A DNA stretch of 64,000 nucleotides from Lanius collurio (GCA_020086605.1 JACBWW010000047.1:2283368-2347367); one strand, 5' to 3'. Shown: positions 38,405-58,664, counted from the stretch's first letter. Notes: generated by a model not told the origin, from the sequence alone. A program made the numbers and translations.

Positions 38405-40797
38405 GTGAATCTGGAAAGCCAAAGATTTAAATTACACAGTGCAAGTTCACAGACACATATCTGTGTTCCTAATCATTCTGACTCATGGTATTTGTGACTA
38501 TTTTAACTGGCTCAAACATTTTTAACTTTGCCAAGTTATGTTCCTCCCAGTGTGAAAAGAGAGATAAGGAAACTTTTAAAAATGGTTAAGGTGGAAATAG
38601 AAGTATGCCCATGTAATTTGAGAACATCAGCTACGTGAGGTACTCAAGACAAAGATTTCATCCTGACTTTTGTGCATATTCCACATTTATTTAGACAGGC
38701 ATTGTCACATCTCAGACTTGCTACCTGCCAGCCCTGATTTGATAAAACCCTACACGTGCTTGCTACACCCTCTGTGAATGCACAGCAGAACTGGTTAGCA
38801 TAAATCATCTCCACCCAAAAAGTTTACCTAAAAGGGAGCTCACACAACCACCCTGCTGGTGCAAGCCAGGAAAGCTGTAACATACAGCTGAATTTATCAA
38901 GATATGCCAGTTTGCACACTCTCGGGTAACCACCAAGGTGAATGCTTTGTCTGGAAATTTGAATCTGACTCCTGCACTTCAGGATGACATAAATAAACAA
39001 ACCTGTGACAGGTCTGGAATATATAACCTTATGAAATTCAGTTAGAAGCAGCTGAACAGTAACACTTGGCATGTGATCCTCCAAATGCTTTATTTCATTA
39101 AGGGCTGCAAGCCCATATGCTGAAAAGAGTTCAACTGATGTGTCAAAACCCCATTTAAAAAAAAAAAAAAACAACAAAAAATGAAACAAAAAATTCTGTG
39201 AAAAAGCCAGGAATAAAATCCAGCCCTTTCTAACCTTGTATCTTGTATTTTACCATAAAGACAGAGAGTCCCATTTGAATCATTGCCTTCTGAACTAACA
39301 CAGGGTGCAGATGCCACCAAAGAAGGTACATTAGGCTGAGGTAGGTTTGAGCTTAGGAATCAATGACATTTTTTTGCCTACTGCTTTAAAATGTAAGTGA
39401 TCTTTTCTTCACCTTAATTTGTTCAGGGGCAAAAACTCAAGATGAAAAATTGTGTCTCTTCTCCCTGTGTGCAGCCCAGATGGAGTGAGAGGCCATCAAT
39501 TAATGGCTACAATGAGGAAGCAGAAGGCAGCTCCTAACAGGTCCTGCGCTCAAACTGACTGGGAAATGAAAAACCCTCTGAGGTTACCTCTGGTGAAAGT
39601 GCCAGGTGACTTCACAAGCTTCACTTTTTAGCTACAAGGCACTACCCACCTGCTTTAGCACAATTCCTGCACTGCATGAGCAGGAGACAGGCACTGGGCA
39701 CTCTGCAAGATTCCCTGCAATGCACCTGCTTTTCTGCTTCTCATCTTGTGGATTCCCAGTTTAGATACATTGATCACAGGAAGAAATGCAACACTGGACC
39801 TTACCAAGAAAATGAATGGAAGAATACTGTGTAGAGTTTCTGGGTTTTTTTGCTGGGCAAAACACCAAAAGCCCTACACAAAATATGCATGTGTATGCAC
39901 TAAGAAAAGGGCTTTTAACTTTTTTTAAAAAAAATTCTCTCCCTTCCCTCAAGGAACTGTACATTATTTTATATTGTTATGACACGTGACACCATATCAT
40001 AATAAAATACACAGCAGTAGTATCAGTTTCTTTTGTGTAAAATTTTACAATACCAGCAAGCATTAAGAGCATCTACTACTTAAAGAAAACTGACACATCT
40101 TATTTCTTTGTTGGAAGCATCTCCCAGTCTGTGCTGCAATGAAACAGGCACTAATAAGGAGTTTCTTCAAAAGCTTTTAAAATCTATTTTACTATATATT
40201 CTGTCAGAAACAGGCATGTTATCATATGATCTGCCTGACATTCCACAGTACACCTTTCAGGAATTAATGCAAAAATTATGGATGTATTTAAAACTAACTT
40301 GCTTGAGTTTACTTCTAGATGAAATATACCAAGTGCATTTTTGCAGCTTCTTTTGGAAAGTATAACCTTGTTCACTATTCAAATGTTAAAATTCTGATCA
40401 GTGGCCAGCTCTGTCAGGCAAAAGGAGCTTCCTCATATGTTTTTCATCAGTTTTTTTTTAATCCCATTCATGCAGCAGCCAAGGTAAAGTCAAGCTGAAA
40501 CCTGCTCCAAGGAAGGTCAAACAATATGCAAACAAACCTTGAGATTTGTACAAAAGCACAAATCACCAGGCAAACTGGGCTAAACCACAATTTACTTAAA
40601 AACACTCAAAATCCTAGACATGATTCTGCCACATAGAGGAAGCCTTCCTAACTCATGTGGAGGAGACAGAGAACACAGAAAATGGGAATCATGTTAGACT
40701 GCACAGAGAAAGGGCCAAAAGCCCACTCATTTTACAGATAATTTATTATAATTTTCAGCAAATTAGTCCTAAAATGAGTGTGTTTCATGCAAACCCT
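38405..40797. other. Intronic sequence without recognised genes
   Basis: AT-rich intron with an A15 run at 39157-39171 and a T-rich stretch at about 40450-40459. No gene or transposon before the LTR boundary at about 40799. Confidence 0.6.
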
Positions 40798-41009
40798 CTG
40801 TGGTGGTTTAGCAAAGACTTGGTTTGTAGGGGCAGAAAAAAAGAGAAAGAAAATGAAAAACAGCTGCTTGAAACTTTTGTGACCTGCACAGAGCCAACAG
40901 CTGATGGGCAGCTTGCTAGAGCCACTGGAGAAGCTGGCAGTGCCTCTGTGATGTAGGGGTTTAGGAAAGAAGAGACCCTGAGAAGTTCCTTTTCCTGCTC
41001 CCCCATAGA

Positions 41010-41033
41010 GGGTGGGTGAGGGGGGGCCCTGGG
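41010..41033 (+). other. G-rich tract, potential G-quadruplex, in the LTR
   Basis: GGG runs at 41010-41012, 41014-41016, 41020-41026 and 41031-41033 are separated by one, three and four bases, fitting a G-quadruplex motif. It lies about 40 bp left of the first decamer of the minisatellite, inside the presumed U3 of the LTR. The following GGGCCCC stretch could compete by forming a hairpin. Confidence 0.65.
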
Positions 41034-41070
41034 CCCCATCCCAGAGTGGGCTCCAGGCCAACCCTGGAGA

Positions 41071-42130
41071 TGTGAGCAGCCATGGACAGCAGTGAACAGC
41101 CATGGACAGCCATGGACACCCATGAACAGCCATGGACAGCCATGGACAGCTGTGAGCAGCCATGGACAGCCATGGACAGCCATGAACAGCCATGAGCAGC
41201 CATGGACAGCAGTGAACAGCCATGGACAGCCATGGACAGCCATGGACAGCTGTGAGCAGCCATGGACAGCCATGGACAGCTGTGAGCAGCCATGGACAGC
41301 CATGAACAGCCATGAACAGCCATGAACAGCCATGAGCAGACGTGAGCAGCCATGGACAGCAGTGAACAGCCATGAACAGCAGTGAACAGCCGTGAGCAGC
41401 CACAGACAGCTGTGAGCAGCTATGAACAGCCATGAACATCCATGAACAGATGTGAGCAGCCACGGACAGCTGTGAGCAGCCATGGACAGCTGTGAACAGC
41501 CATGGACAGCCATTAACAGCCATGAACATCCGTGAACAGCCCTGAACAGCAGTGAACAGCCATGAACAGCCATGAGCAGCCATGAACAGCAGTGAACAGC
41601 CCTGAACAGCAGTGAACAGCCAGGAACAGCAGTGAACAGCCAGGAACAGCCAGGAACAGAAGTGAACAGGCATGAATAGCCATGAACAGCAGTGAGCAGC
41701 CATGAACAGCTGTGAACAGCCATGAACAGCTGTAAACACCCATGAACAGCTGTAAACACCCATGAACAGCCATGAACAGCAGTGAGAAGTCATGAACAGC
41801 TGTAAACACCCATGAACAGCCATGAGCAGCCATTAACAGTCATGAACAGCCATGAGCAGCCGTGAACAGCCATGGACAGCCATGGACAGCAGTGAACAGC
41901 CATGGACAGCCATGGACAGCAGTGAACAGCCATGGACAGCTATGAACACCCATGAACAGATGTGAGCAGCCACGGACAGCTGTGAGCAGTCATGAACAGC
42001 CACGAGCAGCCATGAACAGTCATGAACAGCCATGAACAGCTGCAAACACCCATGAACAGCTACAAGCAGCCATGAACAGCTGTGAGCAGCCATGAACAGC
42101 CATGAACAGCCCTGAACAGCAGTGAGCAGC
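41071..42130. repeat. 10-bp minisatellite, 106 units, consensus CATGAACAGC / CATGGACAGC
   Basis: From 41071 to 42130 the sequence is an uninterrupted series of 106 decamers, all in the same register with no insertion or deletion. Most variation is at bases 1-2 (CA, AG, TG, CC, CG) and 5-6 (GA, AA, AG), while the ..TG...CAGC skeleton is kept. GGAC units dominate the left end and recur near 41870-41940; GAAC units dominate the middle. Because 10 is not a multiple of 3, all three frames on the minus strand read the same stop-free ten-codon cycle, which creates long artefactual ORFs (40732-41823 and others). On the plus strand GAAC or GAGC units create TGA stops. The array ends abruptly at CACGCAACTG. 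Confidence 0.97.
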
Positions 42131-43125
42131 CACGCAACTGTGCTGGGCCAGCTGGCATGGCCCATGCCAAACAGGGCAAAACCCACCATGCAGTCAGCAA
42201 TGAGAGACACAGCGAATGTTTCCCTGATGCAGAGCCTGGCTGAGATCAACTGCTCAGCTGCAACTTAGAGACACCACCTTTCTTCCAAGTCAGAGAGAGA
42301 GGAATAGTGAGAGCACGTGAGGAGGCCAACACAGCAGCACCAAGGTCAGTGGGGGAAGGGAGAGGGCGGAGGCGCTCCCAGTGCCAGAACTGGATTCTCC
42401 TGCAAGCCCTAGTGAGGACTATAATACAGCAAATTGTTTTCCCTATAATTCATGAGATGAGGTACATGGGGGGTGCAGAGATCATGCACAGCCCATGAAA
42501 AGGAGTGCTCACACCAGAGCCTATAGATGCTGAGAGGTTTTTAAAGATTGAAGAAGAGAGCCTTTGCTTCCAGGCTAGAACAGCTCATGCTTAATTGACA
42601 AAACCCCATGAAGTATTATGACCCATGCTGGCAGTTGTGGGGAAACTGAGAGATTCGTGGGATGGATTTTTCACTGCAGCAGATTTGGGCAGACTGTTGT
42701 TTGTGGAGTTTGAAACCATGCTGGAGAAGTTCACAGAGAACTGTCTTCCGTGGGAGGAATCCCACAGCACAGCAGAAGAAACTCTTTTCCTTAAAGAAAA
42801 CTCTTAGGAAATGAAATACTGACCAAAACCCCATGTTTGTTCCCTTGCAAGGTTGATAGGAAGAGGGAGAGACTGGAAGAGAAAGGTGTTTTGAAAGTTT
42901 GGTTTCTCATTACTCTTTTTATTCTTAATTCTGTTAGCAATAAATCTTTATACTGTTTTAGTTTGGATGCATTTTGTCTTGGAATTTTCCTTTTTCCTCA
43001 ATAATCCTTATTTCACTTCATGAAAATGAAGTTTTAGCTCCCCTCCTCTGCTCAGCTATAGCAGAGGTAATTAAGTGAATAGTTTTTTTGTGGTGCTTGG
43101 CACCTAAACAGCATCAAACCACCAT

Positions 43126-44880
43126 ACCCTGGCTGACCACCACTTAGCTCTGCCATGGTCCTTGAGGAAGCAAGTTCTAAACTCAACCCAAACACCTTCA
43201 CAATTTTCTATGAACAAAATAAAATGCCACAAATTAAGTATTTGCTCATCCCCGTTGGGAGGCAAAGCAAAAAAAGCCCACAACAGAGTCCCAATATAGA
43301 GCTGTCAAAACAAAGTTTTCCTACCATTTCTATGAATAAACTTCCTTTCTTTCTGACATCCATGGTTGAAAAATGAGCTATAGAAAGATTTATTATTAGT
43401 CTTAGTCTTGTATTTCAAGATACACAGATCTGTACAGAGCATAACACCATTATTAAGATTTTAGTATCAGAAAGACAGAACAGTGTATGGGGAAGAAAGT
43501 CAAGTAAGAGCAAAATTGGAAAGATTACAGAGAAGGAGGTAACAAGCTGTGCTTGTACGAAGCAGAGTAGAAAAGAATTCATAACTAATGGGAGGAATCC
43601 AACAATGGTGACAGACAAAATGAGGCATTATCCTGTGAACACTGGTAATCCAAAAAGATGTCTAGGTCTGAATATCTCAGCAGAAACAATGAGAGTTGGA
43701 AGGCAAGATAGATAGGAAAAGACTGGGAAAATATAGAAAAAATTCCCTCCACTAAAATATTGTCCAGGTGGGCAAGCTCTGAACTATAATGAAGTGTTTT
43801 TAAATGTAGCCAAAATTGGAGACACTGTTATTTCATCTTTACTCTGAACTGTCAGTTTTGCACGGTGTTTTGAGTCATTAGTCTCCAACACAAACTAGAA
43901 CCCTTATGTTTAAATGTAATAAAGTCTTCATTAAATGATTCCATTATGTGTTTTTTCCACCTACTGTACACATATTTATGAATTACTGATAGCAAGCCCT
44001 AGGCAAAGGCAAGGGGAAAAAAGAGAGATGAAGTGAAAGCTTCATTTTTTTTTCTGCTGAACACACAAGATTGATTCTGATGTGTTTACTCACAAGAAGA
44101 GCATCATCATTGCATGAATAGTCTGGCTGATTTCAATCAAAACTGAGTGATGCATTATTCAGTTCAGCTAATGGAATGAGAATCTGATTTAATTTGGATT
44201 AAGAAGGAGTAAGGTGAGCAAGTAAGAAACAGAAAAACACGAAACAATCCAAAATGCAAACCACAGCTTGATCTCTATCTCCTGAAGCTCCAAATTTCAG
44301 ACCTGGGCTGTTTCTGAGCAAAGACTGAGTACACATTCTTTCAATGTTTACTCTTGTCCTGTCACTACACAGCTTTAAAACAGAGAACTAAAAGTAACTG
44401 TGACATCAAACTGTGCCCCTTGAAAGCAACTGTGCCATTCTGTCCACATGTGCCTCATAAACTTACCAAGCTCCATCTTAAAGTCATTAATTACCTTGTA
44501 ATATTTCTACTAGGTTTGAGAACCCTACCACTTACAGTGGCTAATAACCTTCTTCTAATTTCTACTCTAAATTTATTCATAGCCAGTTAGGACTCATCCA
44601 TTCTCATGCCACTGCTGTTTTTTACCTTACACACTTGTTTTCCTCTTGGGTATTTAACCATGCTAAATTTATAGCTAACACTCAGCATACAAAACTGCAT
44701 TTAGCTCAACTAAATATACCCAAGCATTTAAATTCTCTTCTGATGAACCTCACGTACCCCCTACACTTTTTACAATTTGACTTCACTTTTTGGGTGTAAG
44801 TGGATGCTTTTCACAGTTATCTAGAGGAGGTAAAGCCAGAGCTTTATACAGTGATGAAAATACACTGTTGGAAGGTGTTT
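43126..44880. other. Intronic sequence without recognised genes
   Basis: Begins with the ACCCT flank of the LTR. AT-rich intron follows with a T10 run at about 44046-44055 and no recognised gene or transposon. Confidence 0.6.
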
Positions 44881-45420
44881 GAACCCTGATAGTGTGCCCC
44901 AACCAAACCATCTTTAGTTATTCTTACTAGAACCCCTGGGGTGCAACCAGGCTGGAATTACCCTCACCAGCTTCACCTGGCCATCCCCCTCCAGCTACAG
45001 CAGATCAGCCCCTGGAGGGCTTTTAAGCCCCAGTCTGAAGGCTCAGGAGAGAGGTGGGATAGGTTTATATTTGCTCTTTGTTATCTGGATTTCCTGGGCT
45101 GACTTGGCTGCTGATCTCTGGATGGGTTTTGTTGCTGCCTTCATCTTGACTCTGCCTGCCTGGACCTGGAGCCCCACCTGTGAGAGCCCTCAGGAATTCA
45201 TCAAGGACTGAAAAGTAAACTGGGCTAAACTGGGAAAGAAGAAGCTGAAAAACTAAATACCAAGATAGCAAGGAATAGATAAAAAGGACTGTGCTGCATG
45301 GGACTTGGACCAATCATTATTTTTGGAAAAGTGTGTGCAGAGCTCATGGACAAGATAGAGGGACCAATCAAGCAATGTGTGATTGTGTGCACAGCAGCTG
45401 CAAAATGTATATACACTGTA
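44881..45420 (+). mobile_element. Possible LTR-like retroelement fragment, unassigned
   Basis: A GC-richer block (about 44930-45200) that differs from the flanking AT-rich intron. It contains two CCAAT boxes (within 45310-45316 and 45362-45368), an ATAAAA-type sequence and a small GGGCTTTTAAGCCC palindrome (45018-45031). Promoter-like elements of this kind occur in avian LTRs, and the block runs into a degenerate tandem repeat. No terminal TG/CA pair or target duplication was found and no family is recognised, so this is a weak call. It could equally be a single-copy regulatory sequence. Confidence 0.3.
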
Positions 45421-45720
45421 TTATGGATAAGAAGTGTAAGATGTATAAGTAAGTGAGCTGTATAGGTTATGGATAAGTTGTAAAATGTATGGGTAGCATA
45501 GCAGGTATAAGTAATATAAGTAGTAAAATGCATAAATTGTGTGTAAGTAAAAGTTATAAAAGGTGTAAGTAAGATGTGTAAGTAGTGTGTTATGTGGAAG
45601 TTATAAAATGTGTAAGTGAAGGGTGTAAGTATGTCCAGGTAGGTAGAATGTGTAAGTAAGCAAAGGGTACAAGTAGGGTGTTATGTCAAAGCTGTGAGAT
45701 GTGTGAGTGGGGAGTATTTT
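45421..45720. repeat. Degenerate tandem repeat rich in TGTAAGTA
   Basis: About 300 bp consist of variants of 'AAAATGTGTAAGTAAG' with irregular spacing, mixed with 'GTTATG' and 'GTTATAAAA' segments. The hexamer GTAAGT, the consensus vertebrate 5' splice site, occurs seven times on the plus strand. ERBB4 is transcribed from the other strand, where these read ACTTAC, so they are not donors for it. The period is irregular, suggesting an old, decayed minisatellite. Confidence 0.8.
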
Positions 45721-48700
45721 AAACAATGAGAAGCTTCTATGTAATCATATTGATTTGTTGATCAGAAGGCAGGCGTTCCTGCACAACAAAAGTGACCTGG
45801 CTGATGTATTTGGACTTACACTTACCTCGATGTGAGATTACAAAGTTTGTATTTAAGTCCAAAAATGTAAACAAACAAACAAAAACATCCAAACAAAAAA
45901 AACAGCACAAAAAAACCCTCCCAAAGTCATTGAAGAAAGAGCCACTCTTCAGTCCAGAAACACCAAACTCCCTATTTGTCTTGTGTATAGAAATAACATT
46001 TATGCCTTGTAGAAATAAAACATTGTTCAAAGGCTAGGAAATGAACCCTAAATTTTGGAAAATAAAGTTGCCTTCTCTAAAACTGAATTTTTTTGTTCAT
46101 ATGAAACAGTCTGACAAAAAAACATGTTAGAAAAAATAGCTCAAAAATGATTCTGACAGACAGCTGTATTTTTTTTCTTTCAAAATAATTTTAAGCATTA
46201 ATTTAAAAAAAAAAAGTCATACAAATCCAACAACTTTTCGAAGGTCTCAAAAAAAAAAAAATCTTTGTTTGGAAACTCAGAACTGTTTCAGTTCAGGGCA
46301 ATGCATTCTTTTAATGCTTGGTGTTTTCCATGGGACACATAAGCCAGTTTTATTCCCCCTCTAATCAGAATATATAAATGTGTTTCAGGAGTGTGGAATA
46401 TGATCCCCTCTGCTAACACAGTAAATAAAAACAGAAGCAGTGAGAATTTTATACTGGCCCATGGACTATATAGATAAAATAATACACACTATATTAGTAT
46501 TATATCATAATACCTATTGCATAGACTAACATATATTATAATAATTATTATGTAACACATTCTATAGGGGTGTGAGTGTGTGTACTTTGGCCCTTGTTTT
46601 TTTTTGTAGTTATCCAAGCAGTGTAAGTTTTGTTCTAAAATACAGTGTTGAGAGAAAGGTATTCACTAGGGAAAATGCATTTTAATTTATGGGTATATAG
46701 AGAGAATAATCCAGCTTTTGTTTCTGAACTTCTGCAACTTAAAAAATAGCCAAATACCTCTATTTCTGGAATAATAATAAAAGCTTTGGGCTGAGACATT
46801 TTATGCCAAGTCACAGTCCTGCACAGTTTTATGGTTGAGTTATAAACCTGAAAAATATGTGCCTATAATGGAAATCCTGACAGACCCTAGTAGGGACTCC
46901 TATAATATCTTGAATTTGATTTAAGAGTGGTTTTCAATAATGCTTTTCCAAGCCAGTCTGTTGGGGACTGCTAGGGAAAATCTAATGTTGAGTGTGTCCC
47001 ATGTCCCCAAATGCAGCTCAGTGTGCTTGATGAGAACACTGGGGCATCAAGGCAAAGCCTCCAGAGCTTCTGTAGCCCGGGGCTGTCAGGTCTCTAATAT
47101 CAGAAACCCCATAAATGTCAGGGCTAAGTGCACCTTTCATTTAACAAAACAATAAATTGTCTATCTCTGGGCAATAAATCGCTCATTTCTGTGCCTCCAC
47201 AAGGGCTGATGTGATTTGTAAATGACTGGAAATTCTGCTTTGTTTTTTTTTTTCCTTAACTATCATGAACCACGCTTTTGGGAGCACTGGATTTTTAGGG
47301 AGAAGGGAAGAGGGAACCTACATAATCCAGGAGTCAAATTAAAACTGGAGAAAGTAGGATTATAACCCACTTTAAACCCATCCTGGTCGGTGCCAAGCTG
47401 AATTAATATCCCTGCTCCCAGGAGCCTGGGCAGCACAAAAGGCACAGCCTGCTTCCAAGATGTGCCACACCATGCAGAGCTGAAATCCAGCCATGCCTGG
47501 GGTAGTGGCTCTGACCTCACCTCAGTCAATGCCTGTTTTGTCCTGGACTCCCTTTGTGGCCTTGCCATCACCTGCACCTTTCACATGGATCCCCCTGCAA
47601 ACTGAGCTGTCAGAGAGCTCCAAGGTTTGCCTGCACTTGTCCCCACCACATTGTCATGGAGAGAGGGAGTCACCCTGCTGAGGCTGAGCCATTGCACCCA
47701 GCTCTGGAGCTGATGACAAAGACAAACACACACTGGAGGCCATAAAGAACCAACCACTGTCACACTGAGGTTATCAGCACACACAAAACAGCCTTAGAGA
47801 AGCAGAGGTCAGAGCACAAAGCTTGAGGTAAGGGACCTCTATAATTTTTATTTGTAATTTTCATATATGGCAATCTTCCATTTTTGTTCCTGTGGTTCTC
47901 ATGCAATCTTCCAGCCTCCAATATCTGTCCCCCACAAACCTGAATGGCACATGGGGTTCACACAGCCATGAGTTAGCTGGTATTTAAACCTTCAAAACCC
48001 AGTGCTTTATTATTTATGAGACAAATGAAGGAACTGAGTCCTTTCCAAACCCTGAAGTGAGATGGGACAACCTAAGAACTCTGATGGGTGGCAGGCACGA
48101 TGCTTCTGTGGTCCTTCAGAGTGTAGAGCAGGTACCACTGGAAGGGGGCCAAGCAGCCACAGAATGAGAGTGAAGGAGAAATGGTGACACTGGAGAAAAA
48201 GCAGGAAAGAGGTGCTGACACAAAGCACTGTGAAAGTAGGGGAAAGATAGAGGTAAACAAAGTAAAAAAAAACTACAGCAAAAGAAAGAGTGGGAATTTA
48301 GTGAATGGACAGTCTGATATGAAAGGAGAAAGGGAAATGAGAAGAACTTGTTCAGCATTTAAGTTGATGAATTTTCTCGTGCTTGCCTTCATTTTAATCC
48401 TTTCCATAGAAAACCTCTGTGGACTACTGGGTTTGGTAGAAAACTTACTAAACCAGTTTGATACTCCAGAAGAAATAACTGGTGAAGAAAGGGGAAGAAA
48501 ACTGCACGGAATTCTCCATCAATAGGCACAGAGTTATGCAGAAAACATGGAATACTGTGCCTGTCAAGGAAACACACAAGTGCATAGATGCTGCAATTGT
48601 TTTTAATAAGATCAATTCTCTGATTTATTTGGAGAATTATCTCCAGCCACAGTCAAGGCAAGGGCACCAGTCTCTGATGCTCTGTCTTAGCCTACTTGTA

Positions 48701-49339
48701 ATAGCTGCACTCAATCTGAGCATGGCAGATGAGACGTGAAGACCAAAGTCTGAACATTTACTGACTGCCCTGCCTTGCATGGAAAAAAAAAGGATATGAG
48801 AGGATCAAAAGAAACTTCCTCACTGTCTCACATAAGCCCAAGACAGCCCAGTTCATTACAGCAAGAAAAAAAATCTGAACCCTTCCATCACTTATAAAAT
48901 TAAAAGCTGGGATGAAGAACTCTGCAAGATCCACTTGAATTTTGCTGCCTGGGCTTCTCAAGTTTGTATGAACTTTTGGGAGCCATTCAGAAGGATACCA
49001 AAAAGTCCCTGGGTATGGGCAAGGTTGGGTAATGCCCCTCTGAGACTTGATGGCATAATGTTTTCTGAGAATGAGAGCTCTCCAATGATCCCAGAAGAGG
49101 ATCCTTCCTTTCCATCTGTGAATATCCAAGCTTTCCAGCTGAGTGAGAAAAATAGTCATGACGAATAGGAACAGAAAAAGGAAATTGTAGAGGGATTCAA
49201 GAGAGGAAAATGACACTTTCCCCTACATATTTTGATTCTGCTCCTCCACAAGATTAAAGCTTTGTTTCAATATGGTTTTAATTTCACAGCCCTTGGTTCA
49301 GATCCTACACTTCTGTACACTGCACTTCCTCATGGAGCA
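45721..49339. other. Intronic sequence without recognised genes
   Basis: Contains A/C-rich low-complexity DNA at about 45867-45916, A runs near 46204-46215 and 46249-46260, and a strongly AT-rich stretch at about 46460-46565. The 17-mer at 47102-47118 is shared with 13205-13221. The 152-codon minus ORF (48758-49216) lacks any domain and is considered chance. Confidence 0.6.
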
Positions 49340-49560
49340 GCCCCATTAGCAAACTACATTTATGCTAATGGACCTGCCTGCAGCGATAATTATCACAGCC
49401 CTTGGCCCTGGTCCTGGCCAGTGTCAGCACGTCAGGAGGGGCTGGAATGGCATTATGATTGTACAATTAGCCTTGTCATAGCAAGGAGCTCTGGGAAGAG
49501 TGACATCTTGAAGCTTAAAATGTAGACAGCTGATAGATGACTGTCATTAAGCTCCTTTGC
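49340..49560. promoter_or_regulatory. Candidate regulatory cluster (homeodomain, GATA and TALE-type motifs)
   Basis: Within about 220 bp there is an inverted pair CCATTAGC (49343-49350) and GCTAATGG (49364-49371), a palindromic GATAATTATC (49385-49394), CAATTAG near 49465, and an ATGACTGTCAT near-palindrome around 49540. The mix of ATTA, GATA and TGACTG/TGTCA cores is typical of developmental enhancers, but such short motifs are common in AT-rich DNA. No ORF or transposon explains the block. Role and conservation are inferred, not seen. Confidence 0.25.
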
Positions 49561-58428
<8,868 letters not shown>

Positions 58429-58664
58429 CAAAGCCTGCAGGCAGCTTGGCAGGGCCATGGTTGTGTCCCCCCAGCATCACCACAGGTGACTTCAGTTCTT
58501 CTGTGTTCAGCTCAGCCCTACCCTTCTCAGATGTGCTATTTTGTACAAAGAAATCACATCATGTCCTCTCTTCTGCCTCTCATTCCTCTCTTCTGCCCCT
58601 TTTCAATGTGGTTACATGATTGCTCCATTAAGCTCAACTCCTGTGATTTATACACACAAGGCTG
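58429..58664. repeat. Copy A of a second duplicated module, unidentified
   Basis: Direct repeat of 60887-61113. Shared runs include 'GCAGGCAGCTTGGCAGGGCC', 'CACAGGTGACTT', 'CTACCCTTCTCAGA', 'CATTCCTCTCTTCTGCCCC' and 'TTAAGCTCAACTCCTGTGAT'. Copy A has an extra internal CCTCTCTTCTGCCTCT unit at about 58565-58580 and an extra 'TTACATGATTGCT' relative to copy B. It may be a dispersed avian repeat or a local duplication. No coding potential was recognised. Confidence 0.85.

Larger units (their letters stand above)
40798..43125 (+). mobile_element. Probable solo LTR of an avian endogenous retrovirus, carrying a minisatellite
   Basis: The left edge reads TGTGGTGGTTTAG (from 40799) and the right edge ends CATCAAACCACCA (43124). 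The ends are thus imperfect inverted repeats with the TG...CA termini typical of LTRs. The 5-mer ACCCT flanks both sides (40793-40797 and 43126-43130), one base away from TG and CA. A polyadenylation signal AATAAA lies at 42939-42944, followed by T-rich sequence and about 180 bp to the right edge, giving a U3-R-U5 layout on the plus strand. Without the 1,060-bp repeat array the LTR would be about 1.27 kb. No gag, pol or env sequence adjoins, so I call it solo. The family could be ERVL-like but is not established. A TIR DNA transposon is a less likely alternative. Confidence 0.6.

Noticed and set aside
40732..41823. 363-codon minus-strand ORF rich in MAVHGC/WLF repeats
   Set aside because: It is the translation of the 10-bp minisatellite, open in every minus frame. 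There is no domain beyond the repeat, and its ends lie in LTR sequence.
41071..42130. CRISPR-like array
   Set aside because: The units are contiguous 10-mers with no spacers, and the context is a vertebrate intron.
48758..49216. 152-codon minus-strand ORF with hydrophobic Phe/Leu stretches
   Set aside because: The hydrophobicity comes from A/T-rich homopolymer sequence; no domain, and it does not match the expected next ERBB4 exon.
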